Origin: Ectobius pallidus
Lineage: Eukaryota > Arthropoda > Insecta > Blattodea > Ectobiidae
Assembly (NCBI GenBank): GCA_964059195.1
Contig: CAXKWD010000005.1
Location: 42,733,825 to 42,797,824 of the forward strand
Reading direction: 5' to 3'
DNA: 64,000 nucleotides
This document shows, piece by piece, positions 1 through 12,069 of the stretch (the first letter of the stretch is position 1; each line of letters begins with the position of its first letter). Made by a program: the position numbers and the translations under genes. The notes under the pieces were generated by a model that was not told where the DNA came from, searched no databases, and saw only the letters and a list, made by a program, of their open reading frames with translations.

Positions 1-2340
1 TGTCATATGTTAAAGTGTAAAAGCAACAGTGAGATGAAGTCCGATCTGTGACGGAGTTAAAGCTTGGACTCAGTGAACCTTTCTCTTGTCATGGATAAAG
101 AAATAGTGTTGGCGGCGTGCTTGTAGCATAAGTCGAGTGGTGCGCTAATTCAAGCTTGACTGATCGAACCTTGTTAGCGACATCATTAAAAAATGGTGCA
201 GTGTTATGCGTGTGTCGTGCTTGTGCGAAGCTAATTTTTTTCTATGTTGTGTTTTGTTTTTTTTATTCCACGACCATCAGTTTAAAGCAGACTCATCGAA
301 CCTTTGCTGTCATGTGTACGTGTAGGTGTATATATCATTGTAAATAAATTCCCGATTGTGACAAGAATGGCATTTGAGGTGGTAGGCCTAGAAAGGCAAA
401 ATAGGCCTACATATGGAATGAAAAGAAAGGTAAACAGGGCATTGGGTGAACAATGTTCCAACTTGTATATATTTTGTGTAAATAGTAATAAGAGTGTATA
501 ACTAGTAATAAGATGTTAGCCTAAAGGCAGAGCTAGATGAAAATGCAAAGGCCTACAATCAGTTGCAGGGAAAATCAGTGTTAAATCTTCAAAACAACAA
601 AAAGGGGAAGTTTAAATTAATGATTTAAGAAGTTTAACTAGTATTCTATACTTTACGATTTTATTTTGAGTGATGTATAAGAAGGAGATATCACTTTAAA
701 GTTTTTGGAGGCATTGTTTAATTCGTGGGCATACCTACGATAAAGATATTCTTGTAAACAAGCAATCTCTCTCCCACAGGTAGGCATTTGAGGCGGAATA
801 TGCCTTTAGCCATATTCCATAACGTTTTACAGTAATTAAGTAAAACATTTCATTTTATTAATATTATACAGGAATTAATTAAACATTGGGAAAGGTAAGT
901 ATAAACCATAATTATTAAGAGTTTGAGAACTAGAAGCAAATTTGTTGCAAGAAATGGGAAAATTAATACTTTAGAATAAAGCAAGTACAAGTAACTGTAA
1001 TAATAACACAGTCTGAGTAGACAAAGGCAGGCTGTCAATCACTCGAGCAAATTCTGTGTATTGGTATTGTGCTCAAAATTTAACTTATACAAAAGAATAT
1101 CAGATAACAGCCGATTTTATTGTGTGAAGGGGAGAAACCAGCTCCACTTCGACACTAGGTGAACAATAGGGTGTTTAAGGTTCCAGGAACTGGAAACCAT
1201 CAGTAAGCCGTGTTGGCGTGGTTCTAATAACCAATATTCTTCCGCACGAGCGGAATGATATTAACAGGTAATAACCAATGAGAATAAGGGACTAATTTGT
1301 GTATCTGACGTCAGTACGAGGCTTCTTGGTAGGTGATGAAATTTGATACAAAAGAGAAGAGCGGAGAGCTCCATAGGATTCGGTCGCGAAGTTTTTTTGG
1401 AGGCCAGGAGGCCATATCCCGGTAGTAGTCTCGGGAATTTTTATAAGTCCAGTCGAGGGTCGCTGGGTACTTAGTTAAAGTTAAAGTCCGGGGAGAGTAA
1501 TTATTTTAATATATCAGTAGAGTCTGAGTATATTAGCAATCACCAAGAAGCCGCGCATTGATTTAACACATCGCTTTAAGAGAATAAATTAATATTTCTG
1601 GATATTGTAACAGTACTGTAATTGGGCGTGGAAGTTTGCAATTGTTAATAAATATCGCTCTCACCCAACTGTAAAGACTTTCAATCGAATGCTCTCCCTT
1701 TAACGTGCTGTCCCTGAGATAAAGAGTATATTAAGCCGGGCAATAAGAATGAACAGGTAACGATCCAAGGACTGGAACATCACGGCGTCTCACCACGACA
1801 TCATAGCAACAGCATCCTGTGGTCCAGAGACTGCAAGTAAGTTCTACAGCAGCAATTTTATTCCATATTATACATAATATAGGCTCAATATTTTTACACT
1901 GGATGACTAATTTTAAGCATAAAGAAGAGTCTTAGCAGAACATGCTTCACCATTTCGTGTTGTAAAACGTAAGAGAGGTAAGGCATCTAAAAGTGGAGAA
2001 AACTATAGGCCTAATTTTAAACGTATTTAATACGTTTCTTGAAAAGTTCGCTCAACTTTCAGTCCATGAAATTGACATAAGAGTTCACGGGATCGTCAGA
2101 AATTAGCAAATACAGAATTCTTAAAGAGGTGAGGAAAGTGTTGGATGTACAATGAAGTGTTTGTGAAATCAGCAATTCGAAAGATTGTATTTTTCCCCAT
2201 AACTCCATGCGTCAGAAAAGATAATGCCAATAAATAAATAAGGATCTTGAGACAGATGAAAGCTTAGTGTTGAAGCCACTAGATGTCAGGGTGTATAGCG
2301 TACTTCGTTTTTCAATGTTGTCAGCTCTACCTACGAAGTT
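1..2340. other. No recognisable gene
   Basis: AT-rich sequence with only short open frames that look like chance. No repeat family, splice-bounded exon or RNA gene could be supported. A short perfect palindrome lies near 1240-1255 (TTCCGCACGAGCGGAA-like); no function is assigned. Confidence 0.5.
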
Positions 2341-2349
2341 AAACGAAAC

Positions 2350-3036
2350 CTACCGAATGAGGACTAGGGAGCCGAGCGCCCAAGAAATCGCTGGGCTGAA
2401 ATACAAAAGAAATTCAATATAATTTTCATACTTTCCTCCCCAAAAACCTGGGACATAATATACTACGGGCATAGTACTGAAAATGTTCAATCCTATTTTG
2501 TCTTCTTTTAGATGCTTAGGATTTTTTACAGACTTCTTTATAGCATACTCGTTGGCACACACTGCAATACGACCTCTTATTCTACATCAAAATGTAAAGT
2601 GAGAAAATTATACTTTATTTCCAGGGTAGAGAAAGTTATGTGACTGTATCACACTGTGCATTATTTTCGTGGATTTCATTATTCATTCTTTATTTTCACC
2701 AATGTATTACCTTACATCCATAACATCAGAATTTGTTGAAGTCCAACATTATGTAGTTCCCAAAGCCCTGTGTGCACACTGTAAACAATACACTGTTGTC
2801 ATAACAACTGAATTGGATTTCATTTTTTCAGTATATTATTATCAGAAATTACATAAATTTTCAGGGGAAGGAGTGGTTTGTTTGAATTTTAATGTTGACC
2901 GCGTTACTTCCCGGGCTTAACTGGGTATGTGTGCAAAATTTCGTTCAAATGGGTCTAGTAATGTAGATTTGTATAGGGAACATACATACACACATATCCA
3001 CATACTCACAAACACACATTCGATTTTATATATTAG
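2350..3036 (+). repeat. Dispersed repeat, copy A (possible non-LTR 3' region)
   Basis: This stretch is repeated with about 80% similarity, in the same orientation, at roughly 9970-10672. Both copies contain the block ending in a run of CATACATA-type short repeats followed by CGATTTTATATATTAGA. That ending resembles the 3' ends of insect non-LTR or Penelope-like retrotransposons, but no reverse transcriptase frame is present, so the class is unresolved. The open frames inside are shadows shared by both copies. Confidence 0.6.
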
Positions 3037-3109
3037 ATCTCGTATAGTAGACACAGGAAGGAGAAATATCGGTTTGTTGCTTTAATTTTGGACACTAGTT
3101 TATATTCTA

Positions 3110-4215
3110 ATCCATTATGATACTTTATAAGATTACATGGTGGACGGGAAAAATGTATGTCCCTCTGTCTATCTGTGTGTAAGCGTGATAACTCGAATAC
3201 GCTTTATCAGATTTTCATGAAACGCACTTATAACCTACATAGGGAGAACGCTGTTGATTTTTGAGCCAAATCGGTTGACTGGTACGAGAGTAACGACCAA
3301 TTAACGGCCACATGCTTTTTAAATAGCAAATCATCACGCTGCTATAAAGCCGTATGGCTAACTCACTCACTGACACAATTATTTTCCCACTTCCATATGA
3401 ACCAGGAACTTGAAATTTGGCATAAGTTACTTCTCGCTTATAGTCTGTAACCGACGGGAATATTAAAAAAAGTGTGGATTTTTTTAATTTTTTACCAGCG
3501 AAAAACATTCAAAATATCGGACGCAACTTAAGGTCTGTGCAAATCTTCTTTGGAGGCTTACACTATATTAGCTAAACGGCAAATCGTATAAAAAAAACGG
3601 TTGCACTAGCCGGTTTTTGAGAGATCTACAAGTTTGGTCCTATGACTTATAGTCGTATCTCCATGGGTTAGGCTTATACCTTAGATAGAGTTAGATTTTT
3701 TAATTCTAAGTAAATTTTGTATATTTTTCTCAAAATAAATTATGTAATTTTTGGCACACTTATAGAACAGCCAGTACCGTAAACATTGGAAGGAGTATTG
3801 TCACATCCAACTGCCATATGTGTCCAAAATATGGTGTTTCTAGCTGCCTTATAAGTATGGAAAAACTGGCTGGATAGCCTTGACGTTATTAGTATTTATA
3901 TTAGACAGTCAAGTTTTAGGTGATCCACTCATTAACATCGATGTTCACCACTTTCCCATGAGCTAGAAACTTGAAATTTGTGCAAACTTATAAGCTTACG
4001 CTATCTTTTAACCTATAACGGTTGGAAAAATTCCAGAAAGTTCACATTTGTAATATTTTTACCCTCCGAAGAAAAAATAACTTTGAAAGGTTTTCATTGC
4101 ATATTTTTATGCCTTCAGCTGTTTTTGCGAAAATAAAGGAACATTGTTGACGTGAGGAATGTGTCCTATTAACTAGATCTGGCACTTTTATCAGTTTACC
4201 TGATTTTATTATTGT
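3110..4215 (+). repeat. Dispersed repeat with one copy of the ~150-bp unit
   Basis: From about 3150 this shares sequence with the tandem array near 39.25-40.06 kb: a TGTCTGTCCGTCC-like head, then a unit beginning ATAACTCGAATACGCTTTAT, with the segment around CCAAATCGGTTGAC. The far end (CAGTTTACCTGATTTTATT near 4190-4215) also recurs near 40520-40545. The two loci are therefore copies of one dispersed element that differ in unit number. No protein was recognised. Confidence 0.55.
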
Positions 4216-4618
4216 TGTATAGTGTTTTTATTGCAATTATAGTCTAATTGTTATTATTGTAATTTTAGTGTCTTTAGTGTTTTCTTTTCTTTTTTGAATT
4301 TTTCTTGTCATTTTTGTATTGTAATTATTGCTTTTGGAATCCTGGTAGAGGGGAAGAAAACACCTGTTGTCTTGGGTATTTCTACCTGGCTAAATTAATT
4401 CAGTTTTAAAATCAGTATTTAATTTAATTGAAAGTCGAATTTTAACTTATATACGCCTACCAACTAAAACAAGTCTCTTATTAAAACATTTTACCAAGAC
4501 TATTCCACTCAAACGCCGAATTCTATATATTATAAATTCTGAATTTTTATTCACTCTCGTATGAAACAGGATTTTAAAAAATAAATTATTTCTTTAAAAA
4601 GTTGTGTTATAACTAGAG

Positions 4619-5861
4619 CAGGGATTTCTATGTAATTACATATTTTACTCCTTACTATTAGAGTGTAGAAAACCATAAATGCCAATAATACACATGACGA
4701 TTGTTTTAGTTAAGTTATGTTTTACATATTTTTACATATTTATACAAATTTTAAATATTCTTGTGACATTACTTGTAATATCACATATTTAACCATTTTC
4801 GTATTTATTATTTTAAATTGGTTAAAAAAGAAAACTTCGCAGGGTTGTAAGTATATGAAAAGACTTACATTGTCGAAGAAGCTGTATCTATTGTCACTAT
4901 CCATAATAGTGGGTTACTGTCAGTTCTTAAGAGGATGTCCTCAGCAAGTTAAAGCAACCACTTAAATAGGTTTCACCAAATATTCCAATAAACTGTGTAA
5001 GTCTTTGACAACAAAACATGACAATCTTCTCTCACTACACCGCATAAGGGCGGCGTAAGTTCAAGGCAGGTTTATTTTGTTTGCCTTTTAAAAGTAATAT
5101 TTATACGTGGCTGAAAGGTGATTGAGGCAGAAGCAGTGCCTCTACTCTTTTCACTCATATTTGCACACAATGTCTAATGGTGTTTTAATGGTACTAGTAG
5201 GCCTACCAGTGCAGTGGTTTGGGGATTCCTGTATATTTATCCAAATAATGAGTGACGTATACTGTTCTTTTATGTAATTTTGTAAATTCTAACTGTGCCT
5301 TTAAACTTCAATTTCTTGCTTATCCTGAATGTTTCAAACTTATTTTCCTTTCTTTACGTCATCGATTTTCCTTAGTATGGAGCCGGTTGCATTCTCTCTG
5401 GTGAAAAAGGTTTTGAAAAGAAAGCTTGGATATTCAATATTTCGTAATGTATGTCAGGTTCTAAATGGAGACATTATTGATCCTCCCGAGGGAATTTCCC
5501 CAGAAAAGATTCCTGCCCTCAAACCTTCCCCCGTTACATCATGTGAAGTTGAAAAGGTCATTTTCTGCCCTTAAGACATTCTTTCAGACAAGCGTCAATC
5601 AATGATCCCAGAGAACTTAGATAAGCATTTAATTGTTCACTGTTCCGAAAAATCTAATGCATGATTGTGTTAATCCCACATGTAAAATCCCATATGTAAA
5701 AATATAAGGCATAAATCATATTGATCCTAAAATATTTCTAAGATAAATAAGTCGCATTAAATATGTGATATTACATATTTGTACGGTTTTAAATTCCATC
5801 ATTTTTACTGCATATTACTTATGTACATATTTTCCATATGAAACTCTACATAAAAATCCTG
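4619..5861 (+). mobile_element. Degraded hAT-type DNA transposon
   Basis: The ends are similar inverted repeats: CAGGGATTTCTATGTA on the left and the reverse complement of CAGGATTTTTATGTA on the right, with inverted AACTAGAG-type flanks. Subterminal ACATATTT motifs are frequent, as in hAT elements. It contains the hAT dimerisation-domain remnant at 5368-5660. A clean 8-bp target duplication was not found, so the exact ends are tentative. Confidence 0.6.
5368..5660 (+). pseudogene. hAT transposase C-terminal (dimerisation) domain remnant
   Basis: A frame beginning MEPVAFSLVKKVLKRKLG runs into PVTSCEVE, the start of the hAT dimerisation domain, which normally continues ERSFSA. Here the frame shifts and meets a stop. 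The homology resumes as ILSDKRQSMIPENLDKHL at about 5575-5630. This is known hAT C-terminal architecture; the transposase N-terminus and catalytic core are not recognisable nearby. It is a dead fragment inside the element bounded by inverted repeats at 4619 and 5861. Confidence 0.7.
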
Positions 5862-7020
5862 ACTCTAGTTATAACAAGCATGATAATTACAGGCAACCAG
5901 TAACAAGAGAGAATTTGTTCTGCATTTATATATTCTTTAAGTATTTAATATTTTGTTCTGTATTAAATACGCATACTTACTGAAGGGGGATTTTAATGGT
6001 ATAAGGTAGTGAATCAAAATCCACCGAAGATTAAAAATGTCCTTTGCATATGATCTTTTTGAAATAGAAATAACATACTGTTTCCAGTTAAGTTAAAATT
6101 GAGTGAAGTGTTGTCCTTTTATCGCAGCAATTGGAGAGCCCGTAGTGTAGTTTTGTACCTGCTGAGAACGTCTGAGTATCGGATACGGTAATTGAACATA
6201 CTCTGTATCTATCTGTCTCTCTCTTTCACACACACGAGGGAGATAATGGTACATTGCGTTTGCATGGGATCCAATCCACGGTAATGAAAGGAAGGCGGAA
6301 TGCCGGAAGCGTAGAATATTCTATTTTTATCACTTTAACCAGATAGGCAAGATGGGACGAATCATACGCCATGCCTTGATGTTTTCACCTCTTCATGAAA
6401 ATGGTTCACAATTTCATAATTGTTTTACAATATTCTCTTCTGCTATTTCCCAGAAAAGAGGCTCTTCAACGTAAATGTTTAAAGGCCATGGACCACAGAA
6501 AAGTAATGTACAAAGTTTAAAGTAAGTTTATCGGAACATATTACATGTTGCTCGCAACAGTTTGTGCATAGAGACTATTGTTCTCAGCCGCTGCAAGTGC
6601 TATGCAAAATAATTAAGCTTATTGTATTAACATACCGTATCAGTCTGCCTACACGGCATTGTCACTTTCATGGATGAGCAGAAGGCCTACATGATCAGTC
6701 AAAATTATGTTTAGACAGCTGGAATTAAAAATACAACTTCTAACACAAGACACATAAGTAAAAGTTGTGCATTATCGCACTAGTTTTAAAATAGCTATTT
6801 ATGGTCCGTATGCTAAAAAGGAGATTTTATTTCGCTAGTAGGTTATGCTTTCGAAACGAGCCCATAAGGGTGAGCGTAGAAATCCTACTGCAAAATAAAA
6901 TAATTTTACCACGTGTATCATAGGCCTACATATCTTTATACAGTCGTTAATTTTTTTTTTAATATTTAGACTGTTATTGGTTTTCTGATACAGGGCTGCG
7001 AACTTAAGGACAACGCTTTT
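5862..7020. other. No recognisable gene
   Basis: AT-rich intergenic or intronic sequence. Nothing beyond short chance open frames was seen. Confidence 0.5.
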
Positions 7021-7560
7021 CACTCACCGGTATGACGATTTTTGCAATCACCGTGAGAAATTTCACATTTAAAAAGGCGTAGTGAATTTCAACATTTTAA
7101 TTTTTTTCCAATATGAGTTTATTTAATAATCATTTGAAAATATTTTGAACTAAAAGAGTATTTTCTATGTGAAGCAATCAAAGTTGATACCCTGCAGTGT
7201 TATAATTTTATACCACTCAGTGGCATAATTTTCTCCTTTTAATTAATATCGTTTACCATTAAAAATTCATTATAACCAACTATGGATTCTAGCACATGGA
7301 AAATTACTTTTTCAGTTAATAAAATTTGGATATGATTATTAAATTGGCTCCGTTTAATAGAAATTTAGAGTGTTAAAATTCATTACATCTTTCTAAATAT
7401 TAAATTACTCAAGGTGGTTGCAAAAATAGTCGTGCTTAGTAATAGAAAAGCATTGTCGACGCCATTCCTTATGATACAACAGTACACCAGAAAATAAGTA
7501 GCCCCTGTCTGCGCATGTGTAACATGCGGCGGTAAATGACTCCAATATGGCTCCACAGCA
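7020..7560 (-). repeat. Fold-back dispersed repeat (MITE-like)
   Basis: The two halves are imperfect inverted copies. ATGACGATTTTTGCAATCACC near 7032 is mirrored by GGTTGCAAAAATAGTCGTGC near 7417, and the AAAAGAGTATTTTC block near 7157 is mirrored near 7300. The outer part (7440-7555) matches 34775-34880 in the opposite orientation, including the reverse complement of GCCATATTGGAGT. A third partial copy lies at 8585-8730. No coding capacity was seen. The arrangement suggests a non-autonomous DNA element. Confidence 0.55.
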
Positions 7561-8584
7561 CATAATTCATTAGAATAAAGCTAATGTTAAATTTGTTATT
7601 ATTTCACAGCTGATTTTAACGGCTGTCTAAAAAAAAGTATATGTTACAAGTGGTAAAATTATTTTACTCGCAAAAAACATTGTTTGCCGCTTGTGTTATA
7701 GGCCTAAATAATGAGTTTATCACAGCCAGGCTGCGTAGCGACTAGGGGTAGAATTTTAGCCCCTTAGCCTACAATTTGCATACAGGAGGATACGCAGTTA
7801 GGCTACACATACTGAAGATCTTAACGTTTCCCTGGTTAATTTTTTTACACATCAAATTTCAAATCAGAGTAAATTTTGTATTATTTCTTATTCCATATCT
7901 TGGGTTACATATTATTAATGTGGTAAAATTTACTGTAAAAGAATTGGCTTGTTTCTTTACACATTAATTATATAAATCCGAAGTTTCTATATTAAAATTA
8001 TGACTTAGAAAAATGCCGAAATTCTAACCATTTTTTTGTGCCTACAGTTAGTCTTCAGGGGAACATTTGTTTCAAAAACCGGACGCCTGTCAGCCTGGAA
8101 AAAGGCTTGTCGTATAGTTACATTGCACTTTGAATTACAAAGATTCTCATCTTCCAACTTCATAGACACCTGACTGTTAGAAATGATCAATGAGGTCACG
8201 TGATCGAATTATCTTATCAGGTGTTTATTTAGATGAGTATTCTTGCACTGTTCATGTACATTTCTCATACGTCTATATACAGGGTACATAAATTTACTCG
8301 GATTCATATCAAATTCGTTTGTTGACATTGCAAGCTGTATGAATATCTTTGCTCTAAGCCTTGTCGTGAGATGGCTTGCATCGTTTCTGAAGTTAAGACA
8401 ACAAGATTTTATCAGTTTCTTTTCAACGAGAAGCATGCAAAATTAATTTACTAGTTATGCCGCTATACTACGGATAGTATGTTTTCATTTCACCCTGCTG
8501 TCGCTCAGTCGGAACCCAACGTATCTGAATAAGATTTGTAGATTAGTCGAAGGTAAAAGAAACACTTTTTACTGTAGATAATAT

Positions 8585-8730
8585 TAATTAAAAGGAGGAA
8601 ATAATGCCACTGAGTAGTATAGAATTATAACACTTCAGGGTTACCAACTCTGATTGCTTCACATGGAAAATACTCTTTTAGTTAAACATTTGCATATGAT
8701 TACAATGTAATAACTTATGAAGATGGCATT
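8585..8730 (-). repeat. Partial copy of the fold-back repeat
   Basis: It matches the 7060-7240 arm in inverse orientation: GGAGGAAATAATGCCACTGAGT mirrors ACTCAGTGGCATAATTTTCTCC, followed by the ACATGGAAAATACTCTTTTAGT block. Confidence 0.6.
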
Positions 8731-8865
8731 CGTTTCAAAAGATGGCTTTTAAAAAAATATGTTTTAAATGATTTATATATTTATTTGTTATTTTTATTTT
8801 AATTCTGTATGTGAATATCTTTATGTGTGTGTTTTCAACACGTTTATTAATTTTCATTTTTTATT

Positions 8866-9060
8866 TCTTTTTAAATATATATATATATAATATTTGGTAA
8901 TATATATATATAATATTTGGTAATCTGGAACTGAATTGCACTAGAGCATTTTGCTCCTTCGGGTGTAAGTCATTTTTAAAAATTGAATATATGTTTACAT
9001 GTAAGGGATAGGGTTAGTGTGTGTGTATATATATATATATACACACACTAACCCTATATA
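8866..9060. repeat. AT microsatellites and GT/AC palindrome
   Basis: A duplicated (AT)n-AATATTTGGTAAT block lies at 8875-8933. A near-perfect palindrome of about 50 bp lies at 9008-9057: ATAGGGTTAG plus a GT run, then a TA run, then an AC run plus CTAACCCTAT. Confidence 0.85.
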
Positions 9061-9065
9061 TATAT

Positions 9066-9350
9066 AGCCTATATACACAGAGTGCTTCAAAAAATGTATA
9101 TACACTTTGAACTGTCATAGAAAATTTATTTCCCGTTCTACAAGGTTAATTGTCTGGAAATGGAAAGCATAAGTCCTATTTGAAAAATGAATGACTTTCT
9201 AATGAATATGTGATTAATGTTCAAAATAGCGGCCTTCAGCATCAATACAGTACATTTCTTAGTACGAGTCACCACTGATTCCGTACATTGTACCAAAGTG
9301 TCCAATGAGATTTCAGCGCACACCGCTTGAATCTCATTCCAAAATGTGTC
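9066..9350 (-). pseudogene. Tc1/mariner-type transposase C-terminal remnant
   Basis: On the - strand a short frame reads EISLDTLVQCTESVVTRTKKC then AAILNINHI. This fits the C-terminal pattern of Tc-type transposases (an I-x-x-x-x-L-x-x-C/R helix ending near a conserved H). The left edge (GTGCTTCAAAAAATGTATA) looks like a terminal repeat of such elements. There is no catalytic triad; it is a fragment only. Confidence 0.4.
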
Positions 9351-9659
9351 TAGCCGGATTTCTAGCTGTTTCGTTATAATTATTTAGTTGTTTAGTTTAT
9401 GAATGATTCGCGCGTAAGTATTAATAAATATAATGAGGCGAAGCTGCAGGCACCTGTCTGTCTGTGCGCGATGCCCAGCGAAATCTACTGCACGCAGAGA
9501 TATGAAATTTTAAGCATAAATGGACTGAATGGTGGGCAAATGCACCTCGAAACCGGATTTTAAAATTTCACTTTCGTTCGCCAGTTATGAGTGAAACACT
9601 GTCAAAAGGTGATATTTGGCGCTAATATTTTTCAAGGAAGGATTCTTAATATAGTTTAC

Positions 9660-10672
9660 TAGCTTAAGAGGCTCGGCGTCGCCCGGGTTGTGTATTTTGT
9701 TATTTGAAATTAACCTATGAAGGACTTTCGATTTTCAAACTCTAGGTCCTTATATAATAGCCTATGTAAGTAGAATTTGAAATGAGGAAGAACGACCTAT
9801 CACACTCAAACTATTCCCTCAGAAAACGCTAGATATGGCTCTTAGAGGATGTCGAATTTGCATTCCGTTGCTTTTACACATCATGCCTGGGAGGGGTTGA
9901 AATAAGAAGAAACAGAAATTCCGGTTACATAAGATAGTATTGTCTTTATAGAAAATTTTATTTCTCACTCTCATGTTACCATGTTTCGGGGCTGAAAAAA
10001 AAAATTCAATATCACTTTCATACCTTCCTCCCCAAAAACTTGGGACATAATATACTGCGGGCATAGGACTGAAAATGTTGCTTCCTATTTTGTCTTCTTT
10101 TAGATGCTTAGGGCCTATGATAAACATCCCTATTTCTCAGTTAATACAAAGCCTACAGCTATGAATAACGTATCAGTGGATAGGATATTTTACCGACTTG
10201 TGATATAGCATACTCACACACTTAAGTTGTCCCTGCAATACGCCCTCTTATTTTACATCAAAATGTGAAGTGAGAAAATATTTTCCATGTCGAGGGAAGA
10301 GGAAGTTATGTGACTGGATCACACTGCTTTATTTTCGTGGATTTCATTCTTTATTAATTATTTTCACAAATGTATTACATCGATAGCATCAGAATTTGTT
10401 AAAGCCCAGTATTATGTAGTTCCCAAAGCCCTATGTGAACTCTGTTGTCATGTGAACTGATTTTTTCAGTATAATATTCTCAGCAATTACATAAATTTTC
10501 AAGGGAAGGAGTGGTTTGTTTGAATTTTAATGTTTACCGCGTCACTTTCCGGGCTGAACTGGGTATGTGTGCAACATTTCGTGCAAATTGGTCAAGAAAT
10601 AGATTTGTTTAGGGAACATACATAGATACATATCCACTTACCCACATACTTTCGATTTTATATATTAGAAGA
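9660..10672 (+). repeat. Dispersed repeat, copy B
   Basis: The portion from about 9970 on is homologous to 2350-3036. This copy starts further upstream with CTAGCTTAAGAGGCTCGGCG and ends in TTCGATTTTATATATTAGA, preceded by CATACAT-type repeats. No open reading frame with a recognised domain was found. Confidence 0.55.
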
Positions 10673-11419
10673 TAAAGAAGGTCTGTAAGAAAAAATAATC
10701 ACCAGGACAGGACTTTGGAAAGATTTTATAAATTACATTTGGAAGTGATATAGCTCTTTTCACAGGACAAATTAGTTTGTTAATAAAAACGTTTTAAATA
10801 TTTTGCTGTTAAATAAATTATTTTAAAAATTAGCGGTCGAACTAATAAGCGTGGGCGAAGCGGGCTATGATATTCGTGGTTGTGATTCGAATATTTTAAA
10901 GTAAATTAATATCTTGAATTCTGTCTAGTTTGTGTGATGAAAATTAATGTTAACTTAATTAAACTTTTTACTGACACTCGCTACTACTTGGTGGGTTACC
11001 CAAAAAGTACTAATCTATAAAAGAAAGTTTAAATTACTTAACATTTAATTAAGTTAAAAACGAAGCAAACTTTCAAAGCGCGTAATAAAATTAAGTAGTT
11101 AATAAATGTTATTTCTATCAAAACTATTTAATTATGTATGTATAGCCTATATAGTTTTTCTCAATCTTTTGTAGTGTTTATTTATTAGTTTATGTGTTAA
11201 ATTATTTCTTATTCTTAATCAAATCTTAATTATTTATGCTTTATATAAGGTAATGTATTTGTTTACATACCGTATAATATAACTTTATTGATTCTGGGAC
11301 AAATCCCGATCAAAAGCGTTTGCTCACTTGGGAAAACGTTTGTACGTAAATTCGTGTTTTTTTTTCCTTTCTTTCTTTTCTTTTCTTTTTTTTCCGAGGG
11401 TAACTTAAGTCAGTATCCG

Positions 11420-11423
<4 letters not shown>

Positions 11424-11482
<59 letters not shown>
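11424..11482. repeat. (TC)n microsatellite
   Basis: About 29 uninterrupted TC dinucleotides after a pyrimidine-rich lead. The leucine/serine open frame over it is an artefact. Confidence 0.95.
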
Positions 11483-11485
<3 letters not shown>

Positions 11486-11524
11486 AATTTATTGCAACAA
11501 TAATACTAAATTTTCAATTACCTC

Positions 11525-11935
11525 ATTTTTAGAACTAGTCCCCTTGCATCTCAATGCACTTAGTTCATCGTTGCACAAGCTTCCTGATGCCCTCAGAAAA
11601 AAAGCTTTTCGGCTGAGTAGCATGCCATGTTTGCCGCTTCCTTCTGTTCTTGATCTAGAACCATGGCCAATTTGCATATGGTTTGCCACTCTTCGGTTTT
11701 TCCGAATTATGATACGCACTTGCTCAATGTTGGCGTCACTAATGGATGTGGATGGGCGTCCGACCATTTTTGAACCTTTCAATCCGTTCGTATGCTTCGC
11801 CGTGGTAAAAAATTGCCCCCATATTGTGTGGAAAGTCTTCGATGGATTTCGGCTCCTGGTACACATTCAGACGACAAATAACGGATCACTGAACGCTGTT
11901 CTTCTTTGGTGCAAACGCTGAACAACATGACGTGT
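11525..11935 (-). pseudogene. Internally deleted mariner transposase
   Basis: The - strand carries the mariner N-terminal helix-turn-helix region in two frames: CTKEEQRSVIRYLSSE followed by GAEIHRRLSTQYGG at about 11800-11913, then VGRPSTSISDANIEQVR at about 11700-11770. It is followed almost directly by the family's C-terminal tail (a KAFFSEGIRKLVQR-like reading, then TKCIEMQGD, at about 11545-11615). The catalytic core is missing and there are frameshifts. It is a deletion derivative, a non-functional copy of an insect mariner. Confidence 0.7.
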
Positions 11936-12069
11936 GCGAGCACAAAGCGGTACAGCCAACCTACAAAAGATTTTTTTTTTAAGTGCGGATATTTATTGAC
12001 ATACCCTCGTATATATTTGAATTGAGAGATGTTTATAATAACACGTGTCCTGTCTCGAACGGACACAGT

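Noticed and set aside
11288..11503. 71-codon frame with Leu/Ser repeats
   Set aside because: Created by the (TC)n microsatellite.
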